A stretch of DNA of 50,537 nt from an uncultured Lentisphaerota bacterium. Its GTDB lineage: Bacteria; Verrucomicrobiota; Kiritimatiellia; CAIQIC01. The stretch is from contig CAITZM010000152.1 in NCBI GenBank assembly GCA_903896925.1, positions 1-50,537 on the forward strand, read 5' to 3'. The position numbers were made by a program, and so were the translations under genes. Positions 8,369 through 15,060 of this stretch are shown here, one piece after another (the first letter of the stretch is position 1; every line of letters begins with the position of its first letter). The notes under the pieces were generated by a model, which did not search any database, was not told where the DNA came from, and saw only the letters and a list, made by a program, of their open reading frames with translations.

Positions 8369-9124
8369 TTACAGCGCGCCGCGCACGATGTCCGCAAATG
8401 ACTTCGCTTCGAGACTCGCGCCGCCAATCAAGCCGCCGTCAATATCCGGCTGGCTCATCAAATCCTTCGCATTGTCCGGCTTCATGCTGCCGCCGTATTG
8501 AATCCGGATGGTGGCCGCCGCCGCCGCGCCGGCCAGCACGCCCAGCAACTGGCGGATGAACGCATGGACTTCCTGCGCCTGCGCCGTCGTCGCCGTCTTG
8601 CCGGTGCCGATGGCCCAGACCGGCTCATAGGCGATCACCAGCTGGTCCCAATCCGCACCCTGCAGGCCCGCGAGGCCCGCGCGCACCTGCCGCTCGACGA
8701 CCGCGGTCATCTGCCCGCCCTCGCGCTCCGCCAGGGTTTCGCCGACGCACACGATCGGCTTGAGCCCCGCGGCCAACGCCGCCTTCGTGCGCTTGTTGAC
8801 CGTCTCATCGGTCTCGCCGAAATACTGCCGCCGTTCGCTGTGGCCGATAATAACATAGGTGACGCCGAGTTCCTTGAGCATCGCCGCAGAAATTTCACCC
8901 GTGAAGGCGCCCTTCTCGGCCCAATGGACATTCTGGGCGGCCAGCTGCACCGCCGACCCCTTGAGCGCCTGCCCGACGACATCGAGGTCGGTGAAGGGCA
9001 CGCCCACGACGATCTCCGCCGCACCCAGGGCGGCCACCTCGGCCTTGATGCCCGCGACCAACGCCAGCGCCTCCGCGCGCGTCTTGTTCATTTTCCAATT
9101 ACCAGCCACGATCCGTTTGCGCAT
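8369..9124 (-). CDS. tpiA: Triosephosphate isomerase
   Basis: 251 residues, the usual length. It interconverts dihydroxyacetone phosphate and glyceraldehyde 3-phosphate in glycolysis. Catalytic elements are all present: N-W-K-M-N with Lys11, I-G-H-S-E-R-R with the electrophilic His, A-Y-E-P-V-W-A-I-G-T-G with the catalytic Glu and flexible loop, and the phosphate-binding Y-G-G-S. ATG 9124 has upstream AAGGAACGGAG. It is the first gene of a tpiA-secG-SBP unit with its own promoter just upstream. Confidence 0.97.
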   Translation of the reverse strand: MRKRIVAGNWKMNKTRAEALALVAGIKAEVAALGAAEIVVGVPFTDLDVVGQALKGSAVQLAAQNVHWAEKGAFTGEISAAMLKELGVTYVIIGHSERRQYFGETDETVNKRTKAALAAGLKPIVCVGETLAEREGGQMTAVVERQVRAGLAGLQGADWDQLVIAYEPVWAIGTGKTATTAQAQEVHAFIRQLLGVLAGAAAAATIRIQYGGSMKPDNAKDLMSQPDIDGGLIGGASLEAKSFADIVRGAL

Positions 9125-9158
9125 GAATGTTCTCCGTTCCTTTCAAAAAACGGGCGCG

Positions 9159-9188
9159 AATCTACCGCAAAGCCCCCTCATAAGGCAA
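9159..9188 (-). promoter_or_regulatory. Candidate promoter for tpiA
   Basis: On the minus strand -35 TTGCCT (9188-9183), 18-nt spacer and -10 TAGATT (9164-9159), giving a leader of roughly 30 bases that contains the tpiA Shine-Dalgarno. Confidence 0.45.
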
Positions 9189-9212
9189 GACGTTGTTCGC
9201 GCCGGCCCTGCA

Positions 9213-10004
9213 TCAGCCCTCCGGCAGGTCGCGATAGGGCTTGCGCTCGCGCTGCGTCAGCTCCCACAGTTTGGCGTATTTCATATAGGCGCCATAGGCG
9301 CTGGCGAGGGCGATGACGAAGCCGTGGGCGCCGTCGAGAAAACCCGCGCGCAGAAAATAGCCGCGCAGGAACCGCAGCGGCGGGCGGCAGAGCAGGTCGC
9401 GCCATTGGAACCGGCTGCCCTGCACGAATTTCTGCTGCGCGGTGATGGTCGAAAAGCGGTTGAGCGTCTCGAAATGGTCGCGCAGATCGTCATAGGTGTA
9501 GTGCCAGATGGCGTTCTTGAGCCGCTGGATGCGGCCGCCGGAGACGACGACCTTGTCATGCGGCTCCTGGCCCTCCGTGCGGCCGCAGTCCTTCCGGAAG
9601 AGCCGCAGCTTGAGGTCGGGATACCACTCGCCGTGCCGGATCCAGCGGCCGAGGTAATACACCTGCCGGGGAAATTCATAGCCGACCGTGCCGCCGTGGC
9701 CGCGCGCGAACTCGGCGCGGATTTCCTCGCGCAGGCCCGGCGAGACCTCCTCGTCGGCATCGAGGAACAGGATCCACGGATGCTGTGCCATTTCGCGGAC
9801 CGTGTTGCGCTGGCCCACATAGCCGAGCCACTCGCGCTGATAGACGCGGCTGGTGAACTCGCGACAGATGTCGGCCGTGCGGTCGGTGCTGAAGCTGTCC
9901 ACGACAATGAGCTCGTCGCACCAGGTCAGGCTCCGGAGGCAACGCCCGATCTTGCGCTCCTCGTTGAAGGTGATCACACAGGCGGAAATTTTCTCAGGCG
10001 GCAT
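9213..10004 (-). CDS. Family 2 glycosyltransferase (WaaE/KdtX-like)
   Basis: 263 residues from ATG 10004. It opens with K-I-S-A-C-V-I-T-F-N-E-E, has V-D-S-F-S-T-D-R-T after the first beta-alpha units and F-L-D-A-D-E-E as the metal/nucleotide-sugar binding DxD. This is the GT-A fold of the lipopolysaccharide core beta-1,4-glucosyltransferase subfamily; H-D-K-V and H-Y-T-Y are typical of it. The C-terminus has an amphipathic or membrane-associated stretch. Its ATG lies four bases after the FHA gene stop, so it is the last gene of a flippase-FHA-glycosyltransferase unit. Donor and acceptor are unknown. Confidence 0.85.
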   Translation of the reverse strand: MPPEKISACVITFNEERKIGRCLRSLTWCDELIVVDSFSTDRTADICREFTSRVYQREWLGYVGQRNTVREMAQHPWILFLDADEEVSPGLREEIRAEFARGHGGTVGYEFPRQVYYLGRWIRHGEWYPDLKLRLFRKDCGRTEGQEPHDKVVVSGGRIQRLKNAIWHYTYDDLRDHFETLNRFSTITAQQKFVQGSRFQWRDLLCRPPLRFLRGYFLRAGFLDGAHGFVIALASAYGAYMKYAKLWELTQRERKPYRDLPEG

Positions 10005-10008
10005 GACT

Positions 10009-11148
10009 TCAGGGGCTCCCTTCCAACAACCAGCGCGGATGGAGGTCCTCGGCTTGCAGCACGCCGCCGGCATAGACGCGGACCCGATAGCCCGCATAGC
10101 GCACCTTGCGGCCGGCGCCCAACTGCCGGTCGCGCAGGCCGGCCGGGACGGCGTAACTGGCAGTCAGGGTGATGGGCGCCGCGCCGGGCCACGCTTCCGG
10201 ATGCAACTCGGTGCGCGGCGTGAGCGCTTCCGTGGGCGCGATGTGCCCGGAATATTCATCCTCGTCATAGAAGTCGGTCTTCACCGTGAGGTTGGCGGAC
10301 GGCGGCACGACGCCCGCCACCGGCGCCAGGGTGATATGCAGCAGGCGCAGATCTGAAAACGCATCCGGCGCCGGCAACCGCTGCTGCTCCACGGACAGGA
10401 TCCGCACGAGCGGATGTTCGACGACTTTTTCCCGCACCGGCGCGGCCGGAGATGCCACGACCGGCGCCGGCACGGCAACCGCGGGGACCGCCGCCACCGG
10501 CGGTGCGGCCGTCACCGTGACGACGACCGGCGGCGACGCGGTCTGCGCCGCCAGCAACCGCATGGCCTCACGGACGATCTCCAGTTCCTCGCGCATCTTG
10601 CGCAGCTCCGCGGTCGGCGGGGGCGAAGTCACCACCATCAGCACGGGCACCGTATTCGTCACCGGGACTGCGGTCGCCACCCGCACCGTGTTCGTCACCG
10701 GCGGCAGGGCGGCCCCGGGCGGCGGGCGGGTCGCCGGGAAGCGCCGCGGGAGCAGGAACGCCGCCACAGCCACCACACACAGCAAGGTCAGCAGGGCCAG
10801 CCAACGCGCAATCTGGAGCTGGCGCTTGAGCTGCAGCGGGACGGGCGTTTCGCTCTGCACCACGGCCTGCACCAGCAGGCGGGTACGGGCCAGTTCGACC
10901 ATGTCGCCATGCTTGAGCCGGGCCTCGCGCTGTTCGCGGCGGTTGACCAGCACCCGGCCCATCGCGCCGAGATCGCGCACGAACAGCCCGTGCTCGCGAT
11001 GCTCGAAGACGGCATGGTGCAGCGCGACTTCCGGGTCGGGGATCTCCAGGTCGCAATCGCTGCCCCGGCCGACCGTCAGCGGCTCGGGGCCCACCGTGAC
11101 CTGCTGCCCGCGCAGCGGCCCGTTCAAAACATGCAGTCGGAAAAGCAT
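10009..11148 (-). CDS. FHA-domain protein with one membrane helix and a periplasmic domain
   Basis: 379 residues. Residues 1-95 form a forkhead-associated domain (L-T-V-G-R-G-S-D-C-D-L, then a His-His turn and V-L-V-N-R-R), which binds phosphothreonine peptides. A membrane helix lies near 113-132. A Pro/Val/Ala-rich linker follows with repeated V-T-N-T-V segments and a short helix. The last 120 residues look like a small beta domain outside the membrane. This inside-out layout suggests coupling of Ser/Thr phosphorylation to an envelope process. Its gene neighbours, a flippase and a glycosyltransferase, suggest polysaccharide or lipid-oligosaccharide export. No kinase gene adjoins it. Confidence 0.75.
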   Translation of the reverse strand: MLFRLHVLNGPLRGQQVTVGPEPLTVGRGSDCDLEIPDPEVALHHAVFEHREHGLFVRDLGAMGRVLVNRREQREARLKHGDMVELARTRLLVQAVVQSETPVPLQLKRQLQIARWLALLTLLCVVAVAAFLLPRRFPATRPPPGAALPPVTNTVRVATAVPVTNTVPVLMVVTSPPPTAELRKMREELEIVREAMRLLAAQTASPPVVVTVTAAPPVAAVPAVAVPAPVVASPAAPVREKVVEHPLVRILSVEQQRLPAPDAFSDLRLLHITLAPVAGVVPPSANLTVKTDFYDEDEYSGHIAPTEALTPRTELHPEAWPGAAPITLTASYAVPAGLRDRQLGAGRKVRYAGYRVRVYAGGVLQAEDLHPRWLLEGSP

Positions 11149-11160
11149 CGCATCGTCCGT

Positions 11161-12468
11161 TCAGGCGCCCGGTTGTCCGGCCGCGGTGCGCGCGTCGGCG
11201 CGCAGCAGGTGCCACGTCAACCAGCCCAACATGACCAGCGCGAGCGTGCCGCCCGCCAGCACGCAGAGGATGATCTGTTGCGGGGTCTGGTGGAAAAGGA
11301 ACAGCGCCACGAGATAGGCCAGGCAGGCGGGCACCAGCCAGAGCACGCGCACGGTCTCGTGACGGGCCCAGAGGTACGGCGCCAGCAGATTGATCAGCGC
11401 CAGCGGAATCGCCGCCCAGGCATACCAGCGGGTCAGTTCGATGTAGAGCGGCCCGGTGGCCGCTGCGCCAAAGATCAGGCGCAACGCCAGGGTCGGAAAG
11501 AGGGTCAGAAAGCCTGCCGCCCCGAGGCAGATGGCCAGGGTGAAGAGCACGGGGCCGAGAATCAGGCGCGGGTTGGCCGAGGTGACGGCGCGCGGAAACA
11601 TGGCGGCCGCCAGCGGCATCGGCAGGTAGAAGACGATGCGCGAAAGCTGCGCCGCCTTGCCGTAGGCCCCCAGCGTGCCGGCATCCAGGAAACGGGCCAT
11701 CAGGATCATGTCGGCATTGACCAGCAGGAAGAGCGCGGTCTGCGCGATCAGCACGTTCCAGAAATAGCCCTGCACGGCACGCGCGGAGGGCAGCGCGGTC
11801 GCATCGTCGGAAGCGCCGGCCTGCCAGGCGCGACGCAGCGGCCACCACGCGATCAGCAGGCCCAGCAGGATGCTGGCGGCGACGCCGCCCAGCAGCCAGG
11901 CGATGCCCAGGCCCAGCGCGGCCAGCACCGCGCCCGCGACCAGCCGGAACGCGGCCGTGCTGATGCCGGACGCGGCCCCCCAGCCGAAGCGCCGGCTGCC
12001 TTGCAGCGCGCCACCGAGGATCGGGCAGAACAGGCCGATGAACGCGCACAGACCGACCATGATCACGGCCGCCACGGAGGGCGCCTTCAGCTCCGCCCGG
12101 AGCCAGGGCGCCGCCAGGCACCAGACCACCAGCACCAGCAGCGCAATGGGCGTGGTCAGCTTGAGGCCGCGCCGCACCAGCAGGCGCCAGGTGTCCGTGT
12201 CGTTGCGATGGACAAACTCGGCCACGTAGCGGGCCATTGTCGTCGCGATCACCGCCGAGGGCACGTTGAGCACATTCAGCAGCGCGATCAGCCCGACCAG
12301 CTTGGCGTACTCCGCCGTGCCCATCAGACGGCTTACCACGGCGTGGAAGAGCACAAACAGCAGGCTGATCAGCCCGGTCCCGGCAAAGACCACGAGCGAG
12401 TCAAAGGCAAAATGATAGCCCTCGTGTTGACGGAGCCGGCCGTACAGTTTGTGCCATTGGTTGAGCAT
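11161..12468 (-). CDS. Polysaccharide/lipid-oligosaccharide flippase (Wzx-like, MVF superfamily)
   Basis: 435 residues from ATG 12468, chosen because upstream in-frame sequence runs through a palindromic regulatory element. About twelve hydrophobic helices occur in the regular spacing of the MATE/MVF fold. G-T-A-E-Y-A-K at the end of helix 1/2 and A-G-T-L-G-A-Y-G-K-A-A-Q-L in the second half are typical of polysaccharide flippases (Polysacc_synt family). It should move undecaprenyl-linked glycans across the inner membrane. The FHA gene follows after 12 bases and the glycosyltransferase follows that. Confidence 0.82.
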   Translation of the reverse strand: MLNQWHKLYGRLRQHEGYHFAFDSLVVFAGTGLISLLFVLFHAVVSRLMGTAEYAKLVGLIALLNVLNVPSAVIATTMARYVAEFVHRNDTDTWRLLVRRGLKLTTPIALLVLVVWCLAAPWLRAELKAPSVAAVIMVGLCAFIGLFCPILGGALQGSRRFGWGAASGISTAAFRLVAGAVLAALGLGIAWLLGGVAASILLGLLIAWWPLRRAWQAGASDDATALPSARAVQGYFWNVLIAQTALFLLVNADMILMARFLDAGTLGAYGKAAQLSRIVFYLPMPLAAAMFPRAVTSANPRLILGPVLFTLAICLGAAGFLTLFPTLALRLIFGAAATGPLYIELTRWYAWAAIPLALINLLAPYLWARHETVRVLWLVPACLAYLVALFLFHQTPQQIILCVLAGGTLALVMLGWLTWHLLRADARTAAGQPGA

Positions 12469-12486
12469 CGGGTGCGCGACGCAGAG

Positions 12487-12534
12487 TTTCCAAGGTTTGG
12501 AACAGTTTGCGAGCCTATTTTCCAAGGCCGGGAA
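12487..12534 (-). promoter_or_regulatory. Paired palindrome element upstream of the flippase gene
   Basis: Two 16-bp dyads, TTTCCAAGGTTTGGAA (12487-12502) and TTTCCAAGGCCGGGAA (12519-12534), with centres 32 bp apart. The proximal dyad ends 18 bp before the flippase ATG. The minus-strand sequence between them contains AGGCT, as in the two other copies (23632-23679 and 37230-37277). Proposed operator or promoter element; the binding factor is unknown. Confidence 0.55.
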
Positions 12535-12571
12535 GAAACCGCCGCTCCGGCGCGCCGGCCGGACGCGCGGC

Positions 12572-13291
12572 TCACAACTGGCGGATGACTTCCTGCTCGG
12601 CGGCGACCAGGGCGGCAAACATCCCGAGCCCGTCGGCCGTCTCGCGCAGTTTCAGCAGCAGGTCGGTGTGGTGGCACATCATGCAGATGCGCGCCAGCAC
12701 GTGCAGGTGCAGCCGGTCGTTCTGGCAGCAGACGAGGAAAAACAGGTCGGTCGTCGAACCGTCGGGCGAGCCGAACGGGAGCGCCTGCACGGCACGGCCC
12801 AGCACGAGGAACGACTCGCTGAAGCGGTAGGCGTCGTGCGTCAGCGGGTGCAGCAGCGCGACGCCGCCGGGCAGCGCCGTGGTACACAGCCGCTCCCGCT
12901 CCTCGAGGCTGCGGACCAGGTCCGCCGCGTCGCTGATCAACTCGGTGCGGTCGGCCAGGGCGGCCATGTCGCGGATCACCGAGGCCTTCGTCCGGGAGGT
13001 CAGCGCGGGCGCGATGAACTCCGAGCGCAGCAGGTCGGGCATGATCGCGTGTTCCTTGGAAAGGTCCAACATGCGCTCCGAGCTTTGCCGGTGGTAGTTC
13101 GAGAGCCGCTTCTCCGTGGCGCCGAGGATGCGCCGCGAGGCCCAGGAATCGATCTCGCTGCGCATGAAGCTGAGCCGCCCGCCCCGCTCCTCGTGGGGAA
13201 TGACCCGCTCGCGCACGTACTTCTGCACTTCGGCCACCGTCAAGTGCAGATAGTGCGCCACCTCGTCCAGGTTGAAGGTCTTATGCGGCAT
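12572..13291 (-). CDS. HTH (MerR/excisionase-type) and PTS EIIA (fructose type) fusion regulator
   Basis: 239 residues from ATG 13291, with AAGGG upstream. Residues 1-60 form a winged-helix DNA-binding domain of the excisionase/MerR type (F-N-L-D-E-V-A-H-Y-L-H-L-T, then V-Q-K-Y-V-R-E-R). Residues from about 90 form a fructose/mannitol-type EIIA (PtsN-like) domain with G-G-V-A-L-L-H-P placing the phosphorylatable His at 148. Such fusions probably link PTS phosphoryl state to transcription; that is inference. It is transcribed divergently from the aminotransferase gene with face-to-face promoters. A Lys/Arg-poor linker (60-90) separates the domains. Confidence 0.82.
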   Translation of the reverse strand: MPHKTFNLDEVAHYLHLTVAEVQKYVRERVIPHEERGGRLSFMRSEIDSWASRRILGATEKRLSNYHRQSSERMLDLSKEHAIMPDLLRSEFIAPALTSRTKASVIRDMAALADRTELISDAADLVRSLEERERLCTTALPGGVALLHPLTHDAYRFSESFLVLGRAVQALPFGSPDGSTTDLFFLVCCQNDRLHLHVLARICMMCHHTDLLLKLRETADGLGMFAALVAAEQEVIRQL

Positions 13292-13320
13292 TTTACCCTT
13301 GGTGAAAAAAACGTATGCGA

Positions 13321-13349
13321 ATTGTAAAGAAAGCCCGCACGCCTGACAA
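13321..13349 (-). promoter_or_regulatory. Promoter of the HTH-EIIA gene
   Basis: -35 TTGTCA (13349-13344), 17-nt spacer, -10 TACAAT (13326-13321); about 30 bases to the ATG. Close to consensus. Confidence 0.6.
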
Positions 13350-13366
13350 GCCGAATACACAGGTCA

Positions 13367-13395
13367 TTGCACAGAGCACGCCGATGGCCTAGTAT
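13367..13395 (+). promoter_or_regulatory. Promoter of the aminotransferase gene, near-leaderless
   Basis: -35 TTGCAC (13367-13372), 17-nt spacer, -10 TAGTAT (13390-13395). The ATG at 13405 is nine bases after the -10, leaving a leader of about two to four bases. No Shine-Dalgarno sequence is present. Confidence 0.55.
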
Positions 13396-13404
13396 CAAGC
13401 CGCC

Positions 13405-14670
13405 ATGCACACGCGCACAAAACTGGAGCTTTCGGATTTTGGGCGCAAGCTCGGCGGGCCCACGGGCATCGGCGAGTTGATGCACGACCTCGGCGCGGCG
13501 CTGGCCATCAACCCGCAGCTGCTGATGATGGGCGGCGGCAATCCGGCCCGCATTCCCGCGATGGAGGCGGTCTGGCGGCAGCGCATGAGCGACCTGCTCG
13601 CCCAGGGCGACGCCTTCGAGCGGATGCTCGCGCATTATGACCAACCCTGCGGCTCGCCGGACTTCATCGCGGCGCTCGTCCAGTGCCTGAACCGCCGCTT
13701 CGGCTGGCACCTGACGGCGCGGAATGTCTGCGTGACCAACGGCAGCCAGAATTCCTTCTTCTATCTGTTCAACCTGCTCGCCGGCCGCACCGGGGCGCGC
13801 CACCGCAAGATCCTGCTGCCGCTCTCGCCGGAATACATCGGCTACGCGGAGCAGGGCCTGGCCGACGACCTCTTCGTCTCCTGCCGCCCGCTGATCGAGG
13901 ACCAGGACGCGCGCACCTTCAAGTACCGGATCGATTTCGACGCGCTCCCGCTCGGCGAGGACCTCGCCGCGATCTGCGTCTCGCGCCCGACCAACCCGAC
14001 GGGCAACGTCCTGACCGATGCCGAGATGCGACACCTCTCGGCGCTCGCCAAGGAGCGCGGCCTCTTCTTCCTCGTGGATGGCGCCTATGGCGCACCGTTC
14101 CCGGACATCATCTTCAGCGATGTGGAACCCTTCTGGGATGAGCACATCATCCTGACGCTGAGCCTCTCCAAGCTCGGCCTGCCCGGCACGCGCAACGGCA
14201 TCGTCATCGCGCGCGAGGATGTGATCGAAACCCTGGGCGCCATCAACGCCGTCGTCAGCCTCGCCAACGGCAACCTCGGTCAGGCGCTGGTCGCGCCGCT
14301 GCTCCGGAACGGCGAGCTGCTGCGCCTGGGCCGCGAGGTCATCCGGCCCTTCTACGAGCAGCGCGCCCGGCAGGCCATGGGCTGGCTGCACGAGGCGCTC
14401 GATGGCCGGGTGGACTACCGGCTGCACGCCGCCGAGGGCGCGCTGTTCCTCTGGCTCTGGCTGCCGGGCCTGCAGGGCACCTCGCAGGAACTCTATCGCC
14501 GCCTCAAGGAACGCAACCTGCTCGCCGTCTCCGGTCATCATTTTTTCTACGGGCTGCATGACCCGGACTGGCGCCACCAACACGAATGCCTGCGCCTGAC
14601 CTACTCGCAGCCGGAACCGATCGTCCGCGCCGGCATCCAGATCCTCGCCGACGAACTCGCCGGCCGCTGA
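13405..14670 (+). CDS. avtA: Valine-pyruvate aminotransferase (AvtA-type, PLP-dependent class I)
   Basis: 421 residues, close to the usual length of AvtA. Fold type I aminotransferase features appear in order: F-G-R-K-L-G-G-P-T-G-I near the N-terminus, the G-G-G-N-P-A substrate loop, N-G-S-Q-N-S-F-F for PLP phosphate binding, S-R-P-T-N-P-T-G-N, V-D-G-A-Y-G and S-L-S-K-L-G-L-P-G-T-R with the PLP Lys at 256. AvtA exchanges amino groups between valine and pyruvate or alanine. The ilvBN genes of branched-chain synthesis lie 3 kb away but in a separate transcript. Start is fixed by the promoter and the lack of upstream alternatives. Confidence 0.88.
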   Translation: MHTRTKLELSDFGRKLGGPTGIGELMHDLGAALAINPQLLMMGGGNPARIPAMEAVWRQRMSDLLAQGDAFERMLAHYDQPCGSPDFIAALVQCLNRRFGWHLTARNVCVTNGSQNSFFYLFNLLAGRTGARHRKILLPLSPEYIGYAEQGLADDLFVSCRPLIEDQDARTFKYRIDFDALPLGEDLAAICVSRPTNPTGNVLTDAEMRHLSALAKERGLFFLVDGAYGAPFPDIIFSDVEPFWDEHIILTLSLSKLGLPGTRNGIVIAREDVIETLGAINAVVSLANGNLGQALVAPLLRNGELLRLGREVIRPFYEQRARQAMGWLHEALDGRVDYRLHAAEGALFLWLWLPGLQGTSQELYRRLKERNLLAVSGHHFFYGLHDPDWRHQHECLRLTYSQPEPIVRAGIQILADELAGR

Positions 14671-14677
14671 ACCTCAG

Positions 14678-14693
14678 CCCCGCCTGCGCGGGG
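14678..14693 (+). terminator. GC-rich hairpin after the aminotransferase gene
   Basis: CCCCGC-CTGC-GCGGGG, a 6-bp stem with a 4-nt loop, seven bases past the stop. There is no U-run, so it is at best a weak or Rho-assisted terminator. Confidence 0.25.
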
Positions 14694-14741
14694 CCGACCG
14701 GCGGCCCAGGGGGCGGTTACCGCAAAGCCCGGGACAGGCGC

Positions 14742-14770
14742 TTGTCACGCGCCCCGGTCTCGGCTAGCCT
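14742..14770 (+). promoter_or_regulatory. Promoter of the small gene-glgX unit, near-leaderless
   Basis: -35 TTGTCA (14742-14747), 17-nt spacer, -10 TAGCCT (14765-14770), with ATG 14779 eight bases further on. Same geometry as the aminotransferase and OPT promoters. Confidence 0.45.
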
Positions 14771-14778
14771 CGCCGGCG

Positions 14779-15060
14779 ATGCGCCCCCTGCTCCAACGCT
14801 GGCTCAGCCCGGGACCGCCCGCGCTCGACGCGCCGCCGACCTACTGGCAGCTCCGCCGCTATTGCCGGTGGCAGGCGCGGGAGCTGCGCCGCCTCGCGCG
14901 CGCCGACGCGACGCACCAGGAGCAGGCGCGCACCCAGGCCGCGTGGGCGGAGGACGTGCTGCGCCACCACCCGCTGCTCGACGACCTGCAGCGGACGCGG
15001 CAACAATCGGCAGACTTGCTGCGCGTGCTGGCGGAGGCTAAAGTGCCGCCCACCACATGA
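14779..15060 (+). CDS. Small Arg/Gln/Leu-rich helical protein coupled to glgX
   Basis: 93 residues, not recognised. The sequence is strongly helical and charged (W-Q-L-R-R-Y-C-R-W-Q-A-R-E-L-R-R, later D-L-Q-R-T-R-Q-Q), suggesting a coiled coil or small helical bundle. There is no signal peptide or membrane helix. It has its own promoter. Its TGA overlaps the glgX ATG (ATGA), so the two are almost certainly co-translated. That coupling argues for a real gene and perhaps a role in glycogen metabolism, but function is unknown. Confidence 0.6.
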   Translation: MRPLLQRWLSPGPPALDAPPTYWQLRRYCRWQARELRRLARADATHQEQARTQAAWAEDVLRHHPLLDDLQRTRQQSADLLRVLAEAKVPPTT

